Both the position numbers and the translations under genes were made by a program. The notes beneath the pieces were generated by a model. The model had not been told where the DNA came from. It ran no database searches and was given only the letters and a program-made list of their open reading frames with translations. From NCBI GenBank assembly GCA_023974075.1, contig JAMFTG010000054.1:308501-372500 (forward strand): DNA of 64,000 bases. Reading direction: 5' to 3'. This document shows positions 37,201-53,300 of the stretch, in pieces. This DNA comes from Chaenocephalus aceratus (taxonomy: Eukaryota > Chordata > Actinopteri > Perciformes > Channichthyidae). The stretch's first letter is position 1, and every line of letters begins with the position of its first letter.

Positions 37201-39426
37201 CAATTATGTGCATATATATATATATATGCCGTTAATAACTGTGCAATATATACCTGGCTGCTATATCTCAGAATTGTTACAGGATGTGTATTTTGTAAAT
37301 TGTGTAACTTTTTTCTTTTGCATCTTTAATATGTTTTAAGCTTCTTGGTTAACATTAATCTTTGGCTCTTTTCTTGCTGTAACAAATGCAAATGTCCCGT
37401 CAGTGGGACGAACAAAGGAATTCTGATTCTGTCTCACTCACGGTTCTGAAACTGCTGCGCTGTATATCTGGTGAGGAGGATCCCAATTCCTTCAATGAGG
37501 GCGAGCAGAATCCCCCCCATCATGGCCGAGCCCACCATGGTCAACGGCCCACCTGCAGACCAACACATTCAACAGCATGAGGTGTACACTAAGAATGAGT
37601 CCATCACCTTGCTTCAACAGCAGCCACACGCGTAACGCCCCCAGACCAGAAAGGTCTCGTATGTTTTATACACGTAAAACACACACGGACATTATACACT
37701 TGAAACCGCATACGTGGCAGAGATGTTCAAACCGTATGTACAGTCATATGTTGCATCCTCTGTCTCCTCTGAGTTTTGCATGATCCCAGATTTCATGACC
37801 AGCTACCACACATGCTAATGCTAATGTGTACAACTGCTGGTGAAGGCTTCAGCTGACTTCCTATAGATGGGTCTTTTTCCTGTAAACTAAATGAATAACA
37901 CGTTGTTTATTTTGGAGCATTGAACAATGTAAATCTCTTCTAGTAGACCTCAACAATGGAACTATGATCAGTAGAAAGGGCCATGACATGGCCATGTTGA
38001 TGTGGTCGGATCATTTAGCTTTCTCTGAGCTCCCTCTTACTGCGAGCGGCCAGGATGGCTCCGGTCAGCGCGCCGCTGGTTATCGAGTTGCACGGATCCT
38101 CTTTGCCTCTCAGGCGAACCAAACCACAGTCGATGGTGGAGAAGAGACCCCCCCATACAGCAAAGCTACCTGGAAAACAACCAAAACACACCCGGGTCAA
38201 TGTATGTTTTTAGTTTTAGGACACAATGATATAATAATGTAGCATCCAAATATAACCAACTCTTTCACAGGTCTTCATTTAATACGCACGCATGCACCTG
38301 TCATGTAACTTCTATTGTAGTAATGTGAGCTTTTCTTGTGTTTTTGTCTGGTTTAAAGTTTTCGACCCTGCCTGGTTTGTTTGTTAATGATTTCTACATT
38401 AAGTTTTTACTGTGTTGAGGGACATTTCTTTTTACCTAGATAATCTTTTAGTTTCATCATTTTCTAGAAGGTTAAAGGTCTTTGTTATGTTGCTCAAACA
38501 TGTTTAAAACAGAGATGATATACAGTATTTTTTACACACAGGAACGTCAACCTGAGTCGAGCTGACAGTGTATTAAGTCTATATATTAGTTATTTAAATC
38601 CGGGGCTGTTAAATTTCAAAAAAGATAAAAAAACAGTCCGTACCAGGATTTCATAGAATATTGAATAAACAAGACAATAGACCTTAACTTATATTAAAGA
38701 AATTCTTTAACGCTAATATGTTTGCTTCAAGTTTATCGAAACTCCAAGAGCTACAGTTATAGAAAATATTCATACAAAAAGACGTCCTCACCTCCAATGT
38801 GCGGAGCTCTGACTCTCACTGCGTTCGCACTTCCTCTCAGTCTGTGTCCGACACCCTGAAATATTAAAGCCATGTTTAATACCACCTTTAAAACAACACC
38901 GTGAGGCTCATCATAACTGTTATTATGTGGTGGTGTACTCACAGCGGGGGCATTACGAAAGCCCTTGATGGCCTGGAACACCCCTCCTCCAATAGTGCCC
39001 ATAGAGAAAGCCCCCCACAGTCATCCACTACCCTCCAGGGACTGCATTAAGGAAGAGGGGGAGACAATGGAAGATACGATGAAGTATGTTATCGGATCAG
39101 CTCGAGGGCTGTCTTTCTGAGAAACTCTTCAAATATAGCGATACATGGTTCTCTCATGACGGCGACAAAGCTACAGAACATATGCATCTTAAACATACTA
39201 ATAATGTATTATAACACTGTGCAATATATACATTTAAGGGACATTCCAGAATTGGAGGACAATTTAGACACCACATTTTTGGAAAAATTAACCTTTTATT
39301 TTATTTTTATTTTAATGTATTTAGGAAAAACAGATAATAAACCATTTTCCAATGAAGAATTAACCCTGTTACTCTCGCAACGAGCCTCGCAACGTCCCGA
39401 CCAATCAGAGCATACTGGGCTCACAG

Positions 39427-39468
<42 letters not shown>

Positions 39469-41644
39469 GAGCTCCAACAAGCTGTTTAGGACAGAGAGTG
39501 AATACACAGACTATACAGAGATGCTGTGAGAAAAAAAAAATTGGATTTTGGAAAATTGCACAATGTAAATCTATTTTAGTAGACCTCAACAATGGAAATA
39601 TGATCAGTAGAAATGGCCATCACATGGGAGCTTTAAGACTGAAAAGATTGTAAAAATATGAAAAATAAAGGAGAGGACTTAGTTGTGGTCCACCCATGGC
39701 ACGAGCACATGGCTTGCTGGTGTCCTTTCCACTGTGTCATCATGTGACAAACAGTTTGTTCACTTCCTCTGCCAATCTAAAAAGGTTTGGGTAACAGGGT
39801 TGAACGCATGTTGAGGCACACACCTTCTGTGCAACATTACTGTTATTTAAAATATGTTTATGATTTAACAAATTGATTTGACCATTACAAGAGACATATA
39901 TCAATAGAATGATACCAACAAAAGTAAATAAAATCCCTATTTTAAATGTTATATTTAACATGCAAGTTGGTCACCAAGAAGCGGGGACAAGAGAAAAATG
40001 CCATTTTAGGGGATGTTTGAGAGCCATTTGATAATTTAAATAATATTTTGAAACCTCTTTATCTACAACTTTATATACATTTTGTCTCAAGACAACACTT
40101 TAACTGCCAGCACCACCATTTGGTAGAGCACATTTTGTGTCTTGATATCTTGTTGAAAAAAAGAAAAAGAAAGTGTAACTATCTGATTCAGCCAGCTCTA
40201 CCCTTTGGTTGACATGTTATGCACAAAACAACCTCTAGATGTCACTGTGGTTCGAACAGAAAGCCCTTCAGCTCGCTCCCACTGAGGAAGTTGGCAATGC
40301 TAAAGATCACTGCTGAAGAAATCACTCTTTTTGGTCAACTTTTGTAAGGTAACCATATCATTGTTGACATATTTTTAGTGGCAGGGCACTGACTGAACAC
40401 AATTAGATAACTTGATACACAAAAAAAAGTTTTAACAAGGGCGTAATTTTTTTTTTTGAAAATATGCTCAACCAGTCGGTCGAATTGGCCTTTTACGGTA
40501 AGCTAGCAATATGACTTTTTCAGAGTTTCAGAGATGTTTTCCAATAAAATATGGTAAATAAATGGCTAGATTCCTGGTAATATTACTAAATCTAGTACTG
40601 CCTTATGAGTCTCAGAGTGATAATAATGTATATAGCACCTTTCATGCATGGCATTCAGCCCAAAGTTGCACACAGATGAGCAAGTTAGGCCAACACAGGA
40701 TATAGACATTTGCTGTTAGGCCAGTGGTTTCCTGTTAGGACAATTCAGCATCTACAGTAAGACGAGCAAGTCTTTTTTTAATCATGAAAAACACTTAACA
40801 TTTTTTTTTTTTTTACAATTATAATTTATTATCTTTTATGAATATATCTGGTTGTATATATTGCTCATTTTCCATAAAAGAAACATGTATTTGAGTTTTT
40901 GTTTTATTTGAGTTTGATGCATACAAATAGTGTACTGTATATGATGATTGTTGAAAATGTACTTTTACCATAGAAGGCCAGCTCGACCAGTTGGTAGAGG
41001 CTCATAAAAACAAAACTGTGTGGTCAGTCAACAAAAAAATAAAATTGTTTGTGCTTATTTGATAAGAAAATGCAAAAAAATAATTTTTCCATAGATTTTT
41101 TCTTGGTCTGGCAGTTAAAGGGTTAACACAACAAGTGCATGTTTTAGCTTTGGGCATGGAGTATTAGATTTGTTATATATTCTGGAATGACCCTTAAACT
41201 AGTCATTCGAGTATTTACTACATGTACAGCAAAAGGTGCAAAGCAGGTAAAAGCAATGAGTAGCAGAAAGTGACATAAATAACATTCAATTAATTATTGA
41301 GACCTTGTAAAAAAACATTATTGTATTTATAAAACGGGAAGCTGTACCTGAGTAAATGCAGATATATATGTTATCTTTACTTGAGTCCTACACTCTGGTA
41401 CTTTTAATTAAGTACAAGATCAAAATGCAGCTTCAGTTTCTCTGTTGAGCTTGATCTAATTATACTCATTAGCCTCCACTAAGCTAACAGGCTAACACGC
41501 AGAGAGCCTCTAACAACATCTACAACATGAATACAAGAAGACCAAACATTATCCGATGTTAAAACATTTAAATGAACATCGAAAACGACATGTTTTTTAA
41601 AAATAAAACTAATCTCACCAGGGTTCACGAGCATACTCCTCCAT
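34236..41644 (-). CDS. timm17b: Mitochondrial import inner membrane translocase subunit Tim17-B (apparent frameshift)
   Basis: Core channel subunit of the TIM23 presequence translocase in the inner mitochondrial membrane. Six coding exons right to left: 41619-41644 (MEEYAREP), 38943-39041, 38792-38855, 38041-38169, 37442-37552 and 34236-34282, all with AG/GT borders. Recognisable blocks: [96 protein letters not shown] and [10 protein letters not shown], covering the four Tim17 membrane helices with glycine zippers. The C-terminus is short ([10 protein letters not shown]) against the human protein. Exon 2 is 99 nt where the phases of exons 1 and 3 need 100: a run of six C at 39011-39016 is one base short, so as written the frame breaks after DDCGG. 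Sequencing error is the simplest reading. pqbp1 starts head-to-head about 0.8 kb away. Confidence 0.9.
35090..35312 (+). mobile_element. LINE 3' tail, L2-like
   Basis: CTGCACTGTAACTTTTAATG ... TTGTAAAGCACCTTGAATTG ... GGTGCTATATAAATAAACTG is the plus-strand counterpart of the tail at 23100-23260. It ends in a short TTGCCTTGCC repeat directly at a Harbinger element. Lies in timm17b intron 5. 34283-35089 before it is intron without a feature I can name. Confidence 0.7.
35314..36596. mobile_element. PIF/Harbinger relative with nested hAT MITE
   Basis: Ends AGGGGCCTACACATCAAA and TTGGTGTGTAAGGACCT (the latter interrupted by a nested element) are flanked by TAA (35311-35313 and 36597-36599). The body shares GCATGCGTGAGTGGCAATAA, CCTTACCAGCAGGCGGCGG and CAATCAGAGTG with 25261-25863 and 48395-48600 in inverse order. 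35785-36300 looks like a further insertion (GGAGGCGGGGCCTCGTTCAT). Lies in timm17b intron 5. Confidence 0.75.
36435..36586. mobile_element. 152-bp hAT MITE nested in the Harbinger element
   Basis: Ends CAGAGGTTGCG and CGCGACCTCTG, with a perfect 8-bp duplication GTAAGGAC at 36427-36434 and 36587-36594. The duplicated bases belong to the Harbinger terminus. Confidence 0.9.
36597..37441. other. timm17b intron 5, remaining part
   Basis: AT-rich intron without a recognisable element, apart from a short (TA)n at 37213-37227. Confidence 0.4.
37915..37990. mobile_element. Terminal fragment of the TTAA-element family
   Basis: CAATGTAAATCTCTTCTAGT ... GGGCCATGACATGG is the reverse complement of the first 75 bp of the element at 6250. 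It lies about 50 bp from timm17b exon 4 on the donor side, in intron 4. Confidence 0.65.
39400..39640. mobile_element. TTAA-element fragment with a 36-bp poly-G run
   Basis: The sequence is the reverse complement of 6250-6480 (CTATTTTAGTAGACCTCAAC, ATGATCAGTAGAAATGGCCA) and ends ..CACATGGGAGCTTTAA, a mutated terminus. G occupies 39430-39465 without a break, where the relative at 6410-6430 has only a short C-rich stretch. Lies in timm17b intron 1. Confidence 0.7.
39641..41618. other. timm17b intron 1, distal part
   Basis: Mostly AT-rich. Includes sequence with CCAGCTCTACC/GGTTGACATG phrases (40190-40500, 40975-41110) that looks like an old dispersed repeat. 41335-41430 has the ACTTGAGT/AAGTACAAG motif of the AAGTAC family. 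No gene seen. Confidence 0.4.
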
Positions 41645-41760
41645 CTTTGTTGTCGTCAGGGAAACAACGGTGCTACGTCATCACCGCGCGCGCTGTTTGC
41701 TGTTGTGGGAAGTCTCCTCGAGATCACAGAGGCGATTTTATACGAAATAAAAGGTAATAT
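41645..41760. promoter_or_regulatory. Shared bidirectional promoter of timm17b and pqbp1
   Basis: timm17b starts leftward at 41644. pqbp1 starts rightward at 42436 behind an acceptor, so it needs an upstream non-coding exon. The donor-like GAAATAAAAG|GTAATA at 41754/41755 is a candidate end for that exon. The interval is the only CG-rich island nearby (ACCGCGCGCGCTG) and holds a CRE-like TACGTCA. No TATA box. The human pair is also head-to-head. Confidence 0.55.
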
Positions 41761-42435
41761 TTGACTTATTTCATCACTTTAACTCACAGTATACGTGTTT
41801 AGTGGTAGTGTAGGGTTATATATACGGAAACAACAGGTGTGTGTCGGTTTAATCTCCCAGTTGCTGCCTCACCAAGCGGGTCGCTTTTAAATGGAGAATG
41901 CATCCTTAATTTATAAATAAGACTTTGAGCAAACCTGATAAGCTAAAAGAGACACAAGCTAACATGTTAGATGGGGGGCTCACAGAGGTACGAAAGCATG
42001 CAGCATGGACCGGAACCAGAACCGTGCTGTATTTCTGTTGTTGCTCTCTTATAGACAGTGGCGTGTGCAAACCTTTTTCACTGGATGTTATTTTATTTCA
42101 CTGTAATATGTACGTGCTATTCTTGTATATGTTGTATATGTGCATGTGTGTAGTCCTGCATTTACTTGGTCCCTTACAACATTATCTGCAACATAAAGCT
42201 TATTATATTTCTTTCCGACATGTATATAGTTGACTTCATCGGCATTTCTTGCACATTGGTCTCGCACTATTTTGGGTTTCCACTCACGCTGCACCGATAA
42301 GCCTTCCACATACATACACAAAGGGTTAATCAAGAAACATATGAATAAGATATTAATACAAATAAAGCTCTGTTGGTTTCATTATTTGGGGTATTTGGTT
42401 CAGGTGCACCCCTCTCATCTTCCCGCTCTCTTCAG

Positions 42436-46992
<4,557 letters not shown>

Positions 46993-47161
46993 CAAGGCGC
47001 AGATCTACGGTGCACAGCTCGTCTTCCTTTGGCCGTTACAGACCGACGTTTAGTCTTCATTCTCAAACCTGCGTCTGGAGTTAAAGTGCATTGACGCTCG
47101 TGTTAGAACATTTGTAAATATGTGTTTCATATGACCTGTGTGACAGTGCCCTTCATTTGCT

Positions 47162-47249
47162 AATAAACATTACTGTGACTTTTATTCTGGTTTGGTGACA
47201 CATCTTGTAATAACATCCGGACAAATAAAGTTCTCGACACTGTTTTATT
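47162..47249. terminator. Converging polyadenylation signals of pqbp1 and gpkow
   Basis: AATAAA on the plus strand at 47162-47167 serves pqbp1. On the minus strand AATAAA occurs at 47244-47249 and 47181-47186 for gpkow. Stop codons are only 337 bp apart (46992 and 47330), so the 3' ends meet or overlap. Confidence 0.7.
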
Positions 47250-47329
47250 ACAAAATTGCTTTAAAATTCACGATTTTTTTTTGTTGACAAGAAACAACAT
47301 TAGAGGTGTGACGACGGGGGATATCTGAG

Positions 47330-50300
47330 TCAGTGGTCCGTCTCTCCCACGTACTGACAGATGATGTCATAATCCAGCATGAACACTTTCTCCTCGTGCC
47401 GGTCGAGCTGCACCATCGCGCGGCACTTGTTCTTGTCCCGCTGGAGGATACGGCCCACCTGGAAAAACAAGAACACAGTGATTAGTAACGATACACACAC
47501 ACACACAGATTAGTAACCACAGACAGAGAGACAGACAGACTGCTCACCTGTCCTCTGTGCTCGCCCAGGACAACCATTATAGACTCAGACTCGAGTTTGG
47601 GGATGATGGTTTCCAGCATGCTCTGCTTCACATCTGCGACCAAAAGAATTAACAGGTTTGTTAGCAAAATCTCCCTGGTCCCCGGCTTGAGCTTCAACCT
47701 CAGGATCCATGTATCTGTGGTCCTCTCCAGAAAGGAAGTAGTCATCACATACAGAGCATCAACTAGTTCCTGAGCAGTGTCCTTCACAGGCTGATATCCA
47801 AGAGAGGGGCCGTTTCTCAATCTCGAGGATTCTGGCTTCCAAGCCAATATTTCTAGGATGCTACGTCATCGAGTGCCACCGAAGGACTGTTCCAATCTCC
47901 AGCATACATGGAATTCCACCGAGGCCGCGTCCTTGGTTTGGGGGAAATTTCGCGTCCTTAAAATCCCCACAATGCTTTGCGCACGGACCAATTTCAAAAA
48001 CCCTTGCGGAGAATGGCTGAACCGACGCAGCACACATTTAAATGTAGTGGCGTAGAATTTGTGTTGGTAAATATGTTACTTTTGTTATCACCAAAAATGC
48101 GTTCCGTGAAAGTAAAGCAAGTTCATAAGTAGATAGACATCGTGAGCAGAGTTGGGTGTAACGCGTTACAAAATAACGCGTTACTGTAATAATATTACTT
48201 TGTCGGTAACGGAGTAGTGTAACGCGTTACTTTTATAATTCAGTAATCACACTACAGTTACTAACATTGCCCTGACACTCGTTACTTTCTAAAATCAGTC
48301 ATAATCAAACCTCAACAAACCCCTGCAAAGAACACTTGCTAAGGTGAAGCTAACGCACATAGCTGTTGTTTATGTATTTCACACACACGTAGTCTGTTCT
48401 TCTTCTCTGTTTTCCGGTTGTTGCCTGTTTTGAATGACGAATACACACTACCGCCGCCTGCTGGTAAGGAGAGTTATTGCCACTCACGCATGCGCAGTTC
48501 GTACGTGCTCGGCTGAAGTCTTTGCGGTGTCTGGTTCCAGTGCAACACATGGCCAACACGCAGGAGAACACGCCGACGCAACAGCGTGAGCAGAGATAGA
48601 CTGCGCAAAATATACAGATAGCAGGAGACAGAGGACAGCCACGGTCAGATAGGAGGAGACAGAGGACAGCCACGGTCAGATAGCAGGAGACAGAGGACAG
48701 CCACGGTCAGATAGGAGGAGACAGAGGACAGCCACGGTCAGATAGCAGGAGACAGAGGACAGCCACGGTCAGATAGGAGGAGACAGAGGACAGCCACGGT
48801 CAGATAGGAAAACATTCAGGATCTGGATCAGTCTTATGCGACAATGGAAACTGAACTAAAGAGAACATTTGAAACTTTAGCAGTCTGCGTGATCTGCCTG
48901 CAGGGAGGGGCGGGCCGGCCCTGCGAGTAAAGTAACGAGTAAAGTAACGAATTACTTTATGTAGAGAGTAACGAAGTAGTGTAATATATTACTTTTTTTT
49001 AGTAACGACCCCATCTCTGATCGTGAGGTATTTATTTTCGGTACAGTTTATGTTGAAACCGTTTGAGTGGCACACTTGTTAGCCTGTTCCATTCTTCTTC
49101 GTTTTCCGAAGCCGTGGCTTGGAAGTATACTTGCTTCGTTTCTGAAGGAAGTGATTGGAAGTACACGACTACCAAGCCAGCATCCTCGAGATTGAGAAAC
49201 ACCCGGGAGTTACACAGTCACAAGATGGAGGAATACCGGTTCTTCGAGGTAAATGATGCATCCTGTCATGAAACAAATCCTGACTTTCACAAAATCTTAA
49301 AATGTGGACTTTCTCTCAAAATCTGGACTTTTTTTTCTTCTGGTTATTCGTTTTTTTTTCCGCCACATCTGCAGCATATGTGAGACATGTTTTATTGTGA
49401 ATGTGGTCTTTATTAAAAGCATCGCTGCCGACTCACCGTCTATCAGCCGCCCCTCGTCAGTTCGACAGATACAGGTCGATGGTGAGAGCACGTCCTCCAC
49501 ACACATCTATAAAGAAAAACTGATGTTAAGAACTATGACAGAAACCCTTCGTTTGTAATCATTATAACAGCAACTCATGCTATAGTGCAAGCAGGGGAAG
49601 ACCCCTGGATATGAAACAACCATTTCTAGAGGTGTTTACATTCAACGACAACTGGTAATAGTATGTTTTTAACTCTTTATGTGTCAGAAATTTTTTATAA
49701 ATCAAAGACAATCAGACAAACATCATTCAGCGAAAGAATAAAGGTAAAAGGAACTTGGTGAGGGTCTGGACGAGCTAAATGATAAACCTCCTGACGGTAA
49801 TACGTGTAATGAGTACATGAACAGGTGCGAGTACACCGACACTAATACAAGATGCTCAGGTGTTACATCAGTACCTTGGAGTTGTAGTATTTGCCCCCTT
49901 TGAAGGATTTGTCTATGAAGCGAACCTTCAAATCCCTCTGGAGCCAGGAGGGGGGGGGCGGGGGTCGCCTCGCCTCTTTCACCGGAGGCTTGTCTCTACG
50001 GTGGAGAGAACATCAAACACACGGTTACTTACTTACTTACTTACTCGGTTACTTACTTACGGTACACGGTTACTTTATTAGCCGACAGAGGGAAATGAGA
50101 AGCATTGCAGAGGTGAAACGTGTACCTGTCCTGACTGGATTCTCTGTGCTTCCTCTTCCTCTCGTCTTTACTCCGGCTCTCCTTCTCCTCCTGTCTCTCC
50201 TTCTCCTTCTCCTTCTCCTTCTCTCGCTCCTTCTCCTTCTCCTTCTCCTTGTGGGCTCTACTGAGGCGAGCTGGAGAGCAGGAGAAAAATGTCAAATGTG

Positions 50301-53300
50301 GAAAACACAGAAGGCTTCTCAATTCTCTAATGTCCCCTCCTCGACTCCTATCCTCGACTCCTATCCTCGTGCCGCCCACAGGAGATGCGAGCGGAGAAGC
50401 CGAGGAGAGAGGAGGGGAAGCAGCAGGCGGTTAGAGAAAGGAGAACTCCTCTCCTCTGAGCGGTCATTTTAAAGAGACGGCCATTAATGATGACAAGAGG
50501 CACAGCAGCCGTCTGTCGACTGCTTGAATTTTGAATTGAGCCGTCCTTATAGATACTATCTCTCTACGTTAGTGAGACGGATCATTTAGCTCGGCTCTCT
50601 AGGCTCCCAAGCGGCTCTTCATTTTTACCACAGAGCCTCAGTTTCGCCGCTGCAAGGCTCATGCGCTCGCAGCTCACGCAAAACTGTAACAATAATTAAA
50701 AAAGAAAAAGAAAAAAAAGTAATCAGATTGCAACGGCCATTACGTGCAATTAAAAAAACTGAAATTGTCTTAATTGGATCGAATTAAAATGTTGACCTTT
50801 GATGACCTCTAACCAAATTCAGAGAAATGGAATCTAATTTCAGCATCAAGACTATTTACCTTAAATGTTTACTTGTTATAATGTATCTTTAGAGAGGGAC
50901 TCACTGAGGTCTTTGCAGTTTTTCTCGTACTCGGTACGTCCCACCAGCTTCACAGCGTGCTGGCTGATGGTGGCAGACCGACCCCCGATGGCCAGCTTCA
51001 CCACCACACGAGCGTTATCGGGGTCCAAGCCTTCAATCTGTAGCGGGGAATACAGTTACTCAGAGGGAACACTAGTGTGAAAACAAAACATGAAGACTCC
51101 AATGCAGGGTGTCAAACAAACGGCGCGCCCGACATTGACTTTTCAAAGGGTAAAAACTACTAGTTTGTATTCTTGTGTTTCAGTTGCTGTTATTTATAGG
51201 TTATTAGGCTGCTATGATTTTACTGGTCCGGTCTGCTTGCTGCAGAGATGGCACACACACCCTTTACTCAAGTAGAAGTACAGATACTCGTGTTTAAAAA
51301 TACTCTGGTGAGAGTAGAAGTACTGACGAAACTTCTTCACTCAAGTCAAAGTAAAGAGGGTTTGAAATGTACTTCAGTAAAAAGTACCCATAACTAGCAG
51401 CTGTTTTAAAGAGTACCTGACCTCCCTTTATATCAATAGAACAATAATGTCTTTGTTAGCTAATGAATGTTTCCATGCTGAACAACGGCAACATGACAAC
51501 GTTTCCATTGGTCCCTCTTCTTTAGAGAAGACCAGGAAGTGATGGATACACGGATCGTGTTCCAATCGATAGGCACGCAATGACTCTAAAGAATAATGAT
51601 CACGCACCAACACACATTCAGACTAAAGGAACCAGCTGTTTGGAAAATGTGAGAAGTAGAAAGTACAGGTATTTGGGTTCAACATGTGAGAAGTAGAAAG
51701 TACAGGTATTTGGGTTCAACATGTGAGAAGTAGAAAGTACAGGTATTTGGGTTCAACATGTGAGAAGTAGAAAGTACAGGTATTTGAGTTCAACATGTAA
51801 GAAGTAGAAAGTACAGGTATTTGTGTTCAACATGTAAGAAATAGAAAGTACAGGTATTTGTGGTCAACATGTAAGAAATAGAAAGTACAGGTATTTGTGT
51901 TCAACATGTAAGAAGTAGAAAGTACAGGTATTTGTGTTCAAACATGTAAGAAGTAGAAAGTACAGGTATTTGAGTTCAACATGTAAGAAGTAGAAAGTAC
52001 AGGTATTTGAGTTCAACATGTAAGAAGTAGAAAGTACAGGTATTTGGGTTCAACATGTGAGAAGTAGAAAGTACAGGTATTTGAGTTCAACATGTAAGAA
52101 GTAGAAAGTACAGTTATTGTGTTCAACATGTAAGAAGTAGAAAGTACAGGTATTTGTGTTCAACATGTAAGAAATAGAAAGTACAGGTATTTGTGTTCAA
52201 CATGTAAGAAGTAGAAAGTACAGGTATTTGTGTTCAACATGTAAGAAGTAGAAAGTAACAGGTATTTGAGTTCAACATGTAAGAAGTAGAAAGTACAGGT
52301 ATTTGAGTTCAACATGTAAGATGTAGAAAGTACAGGTATTTGTGTTCAACATGTAAGATGTAGAAAGTACAGGTATTTGAGTTCAACATGTAAGAAGTAG
52401 AAAGTACAGGTATTTGTGTTCAACATGTAAGAAGTAGAAAGTACAGGTATTTGAGTTCAACATGTAAGATGTAGAAAGTACAGGTATTTGAGTTCAACAT
52501 GTAAGAAGTAGAAAGTACAGGTATTTGAGTTCAACATGTAAGAAGTAGAAAGTACAGGTATTTGAGTTCAACATGTAAGAAGTAGAAAGTACAGGTATTT
52601 GTGTTCAACATGTAAGATGTAGAAAGTACAGGTATTTGAGTTCAACATGTAAGAAGTAGAAAGTACAGGTATTTGAGTTCAACATGTGAGAAGTAGAAAG
52701 TACAGGTATTTGAGTTCAACATGTAAGAAGTAGAAAGTACAGGTATTTGTGTTCAACATGTCAGAAGTCAAAGTAAAAAGTAGTCAGAAAAATAAGTAGT
52801 GGAGCACTGATACCAGAACAATGTACTTAAGTACAGTAACAAAGTATTTGTACTCCACTACTTCCCACCTCAGGCTTGCTGTAAGGAGCCTCTGAACTAA
52901 AATGAGGGCATGTCAACAGGTTATAGATGTTTCAGATGAAGCCTACCTTGCCGTACAGTTCTTTGTGGGCCCCTGACTGCACCAGCACGAAGCCCCCGGG
53001 CCCCATCACCAGCTCCTCCTCCTTCTCCCTCTCCTCACCGGGCTTGGGGGGGCGCTTGTGTTTGGTGGGCTCCAGGTCCTTTATGGCGGCACGATCGGCA
53101 CCCAGGCCCAGACCTTTGGGGCGGAGCTGGCTCTCGATCGGCACCACATGCCTGAGCAGACAGAAGCAACAGAGTGGATCACTAAACAGAGAGACAGACA
53201 TGTGCAGGAGAGGCTTCTCCTTTGGGGTCATAGGTGACTGTTATCAGGGCCTTTGTACAATCTGCATCAGAACTGCAGGTAAATGTGCAACAGCATTCAT

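Noticed and set aside
50140..50270. Lys/Glu-rich ORF as a separate gene
   Set aside because: It is gpkow exon 7 with intron read-through on both sides.
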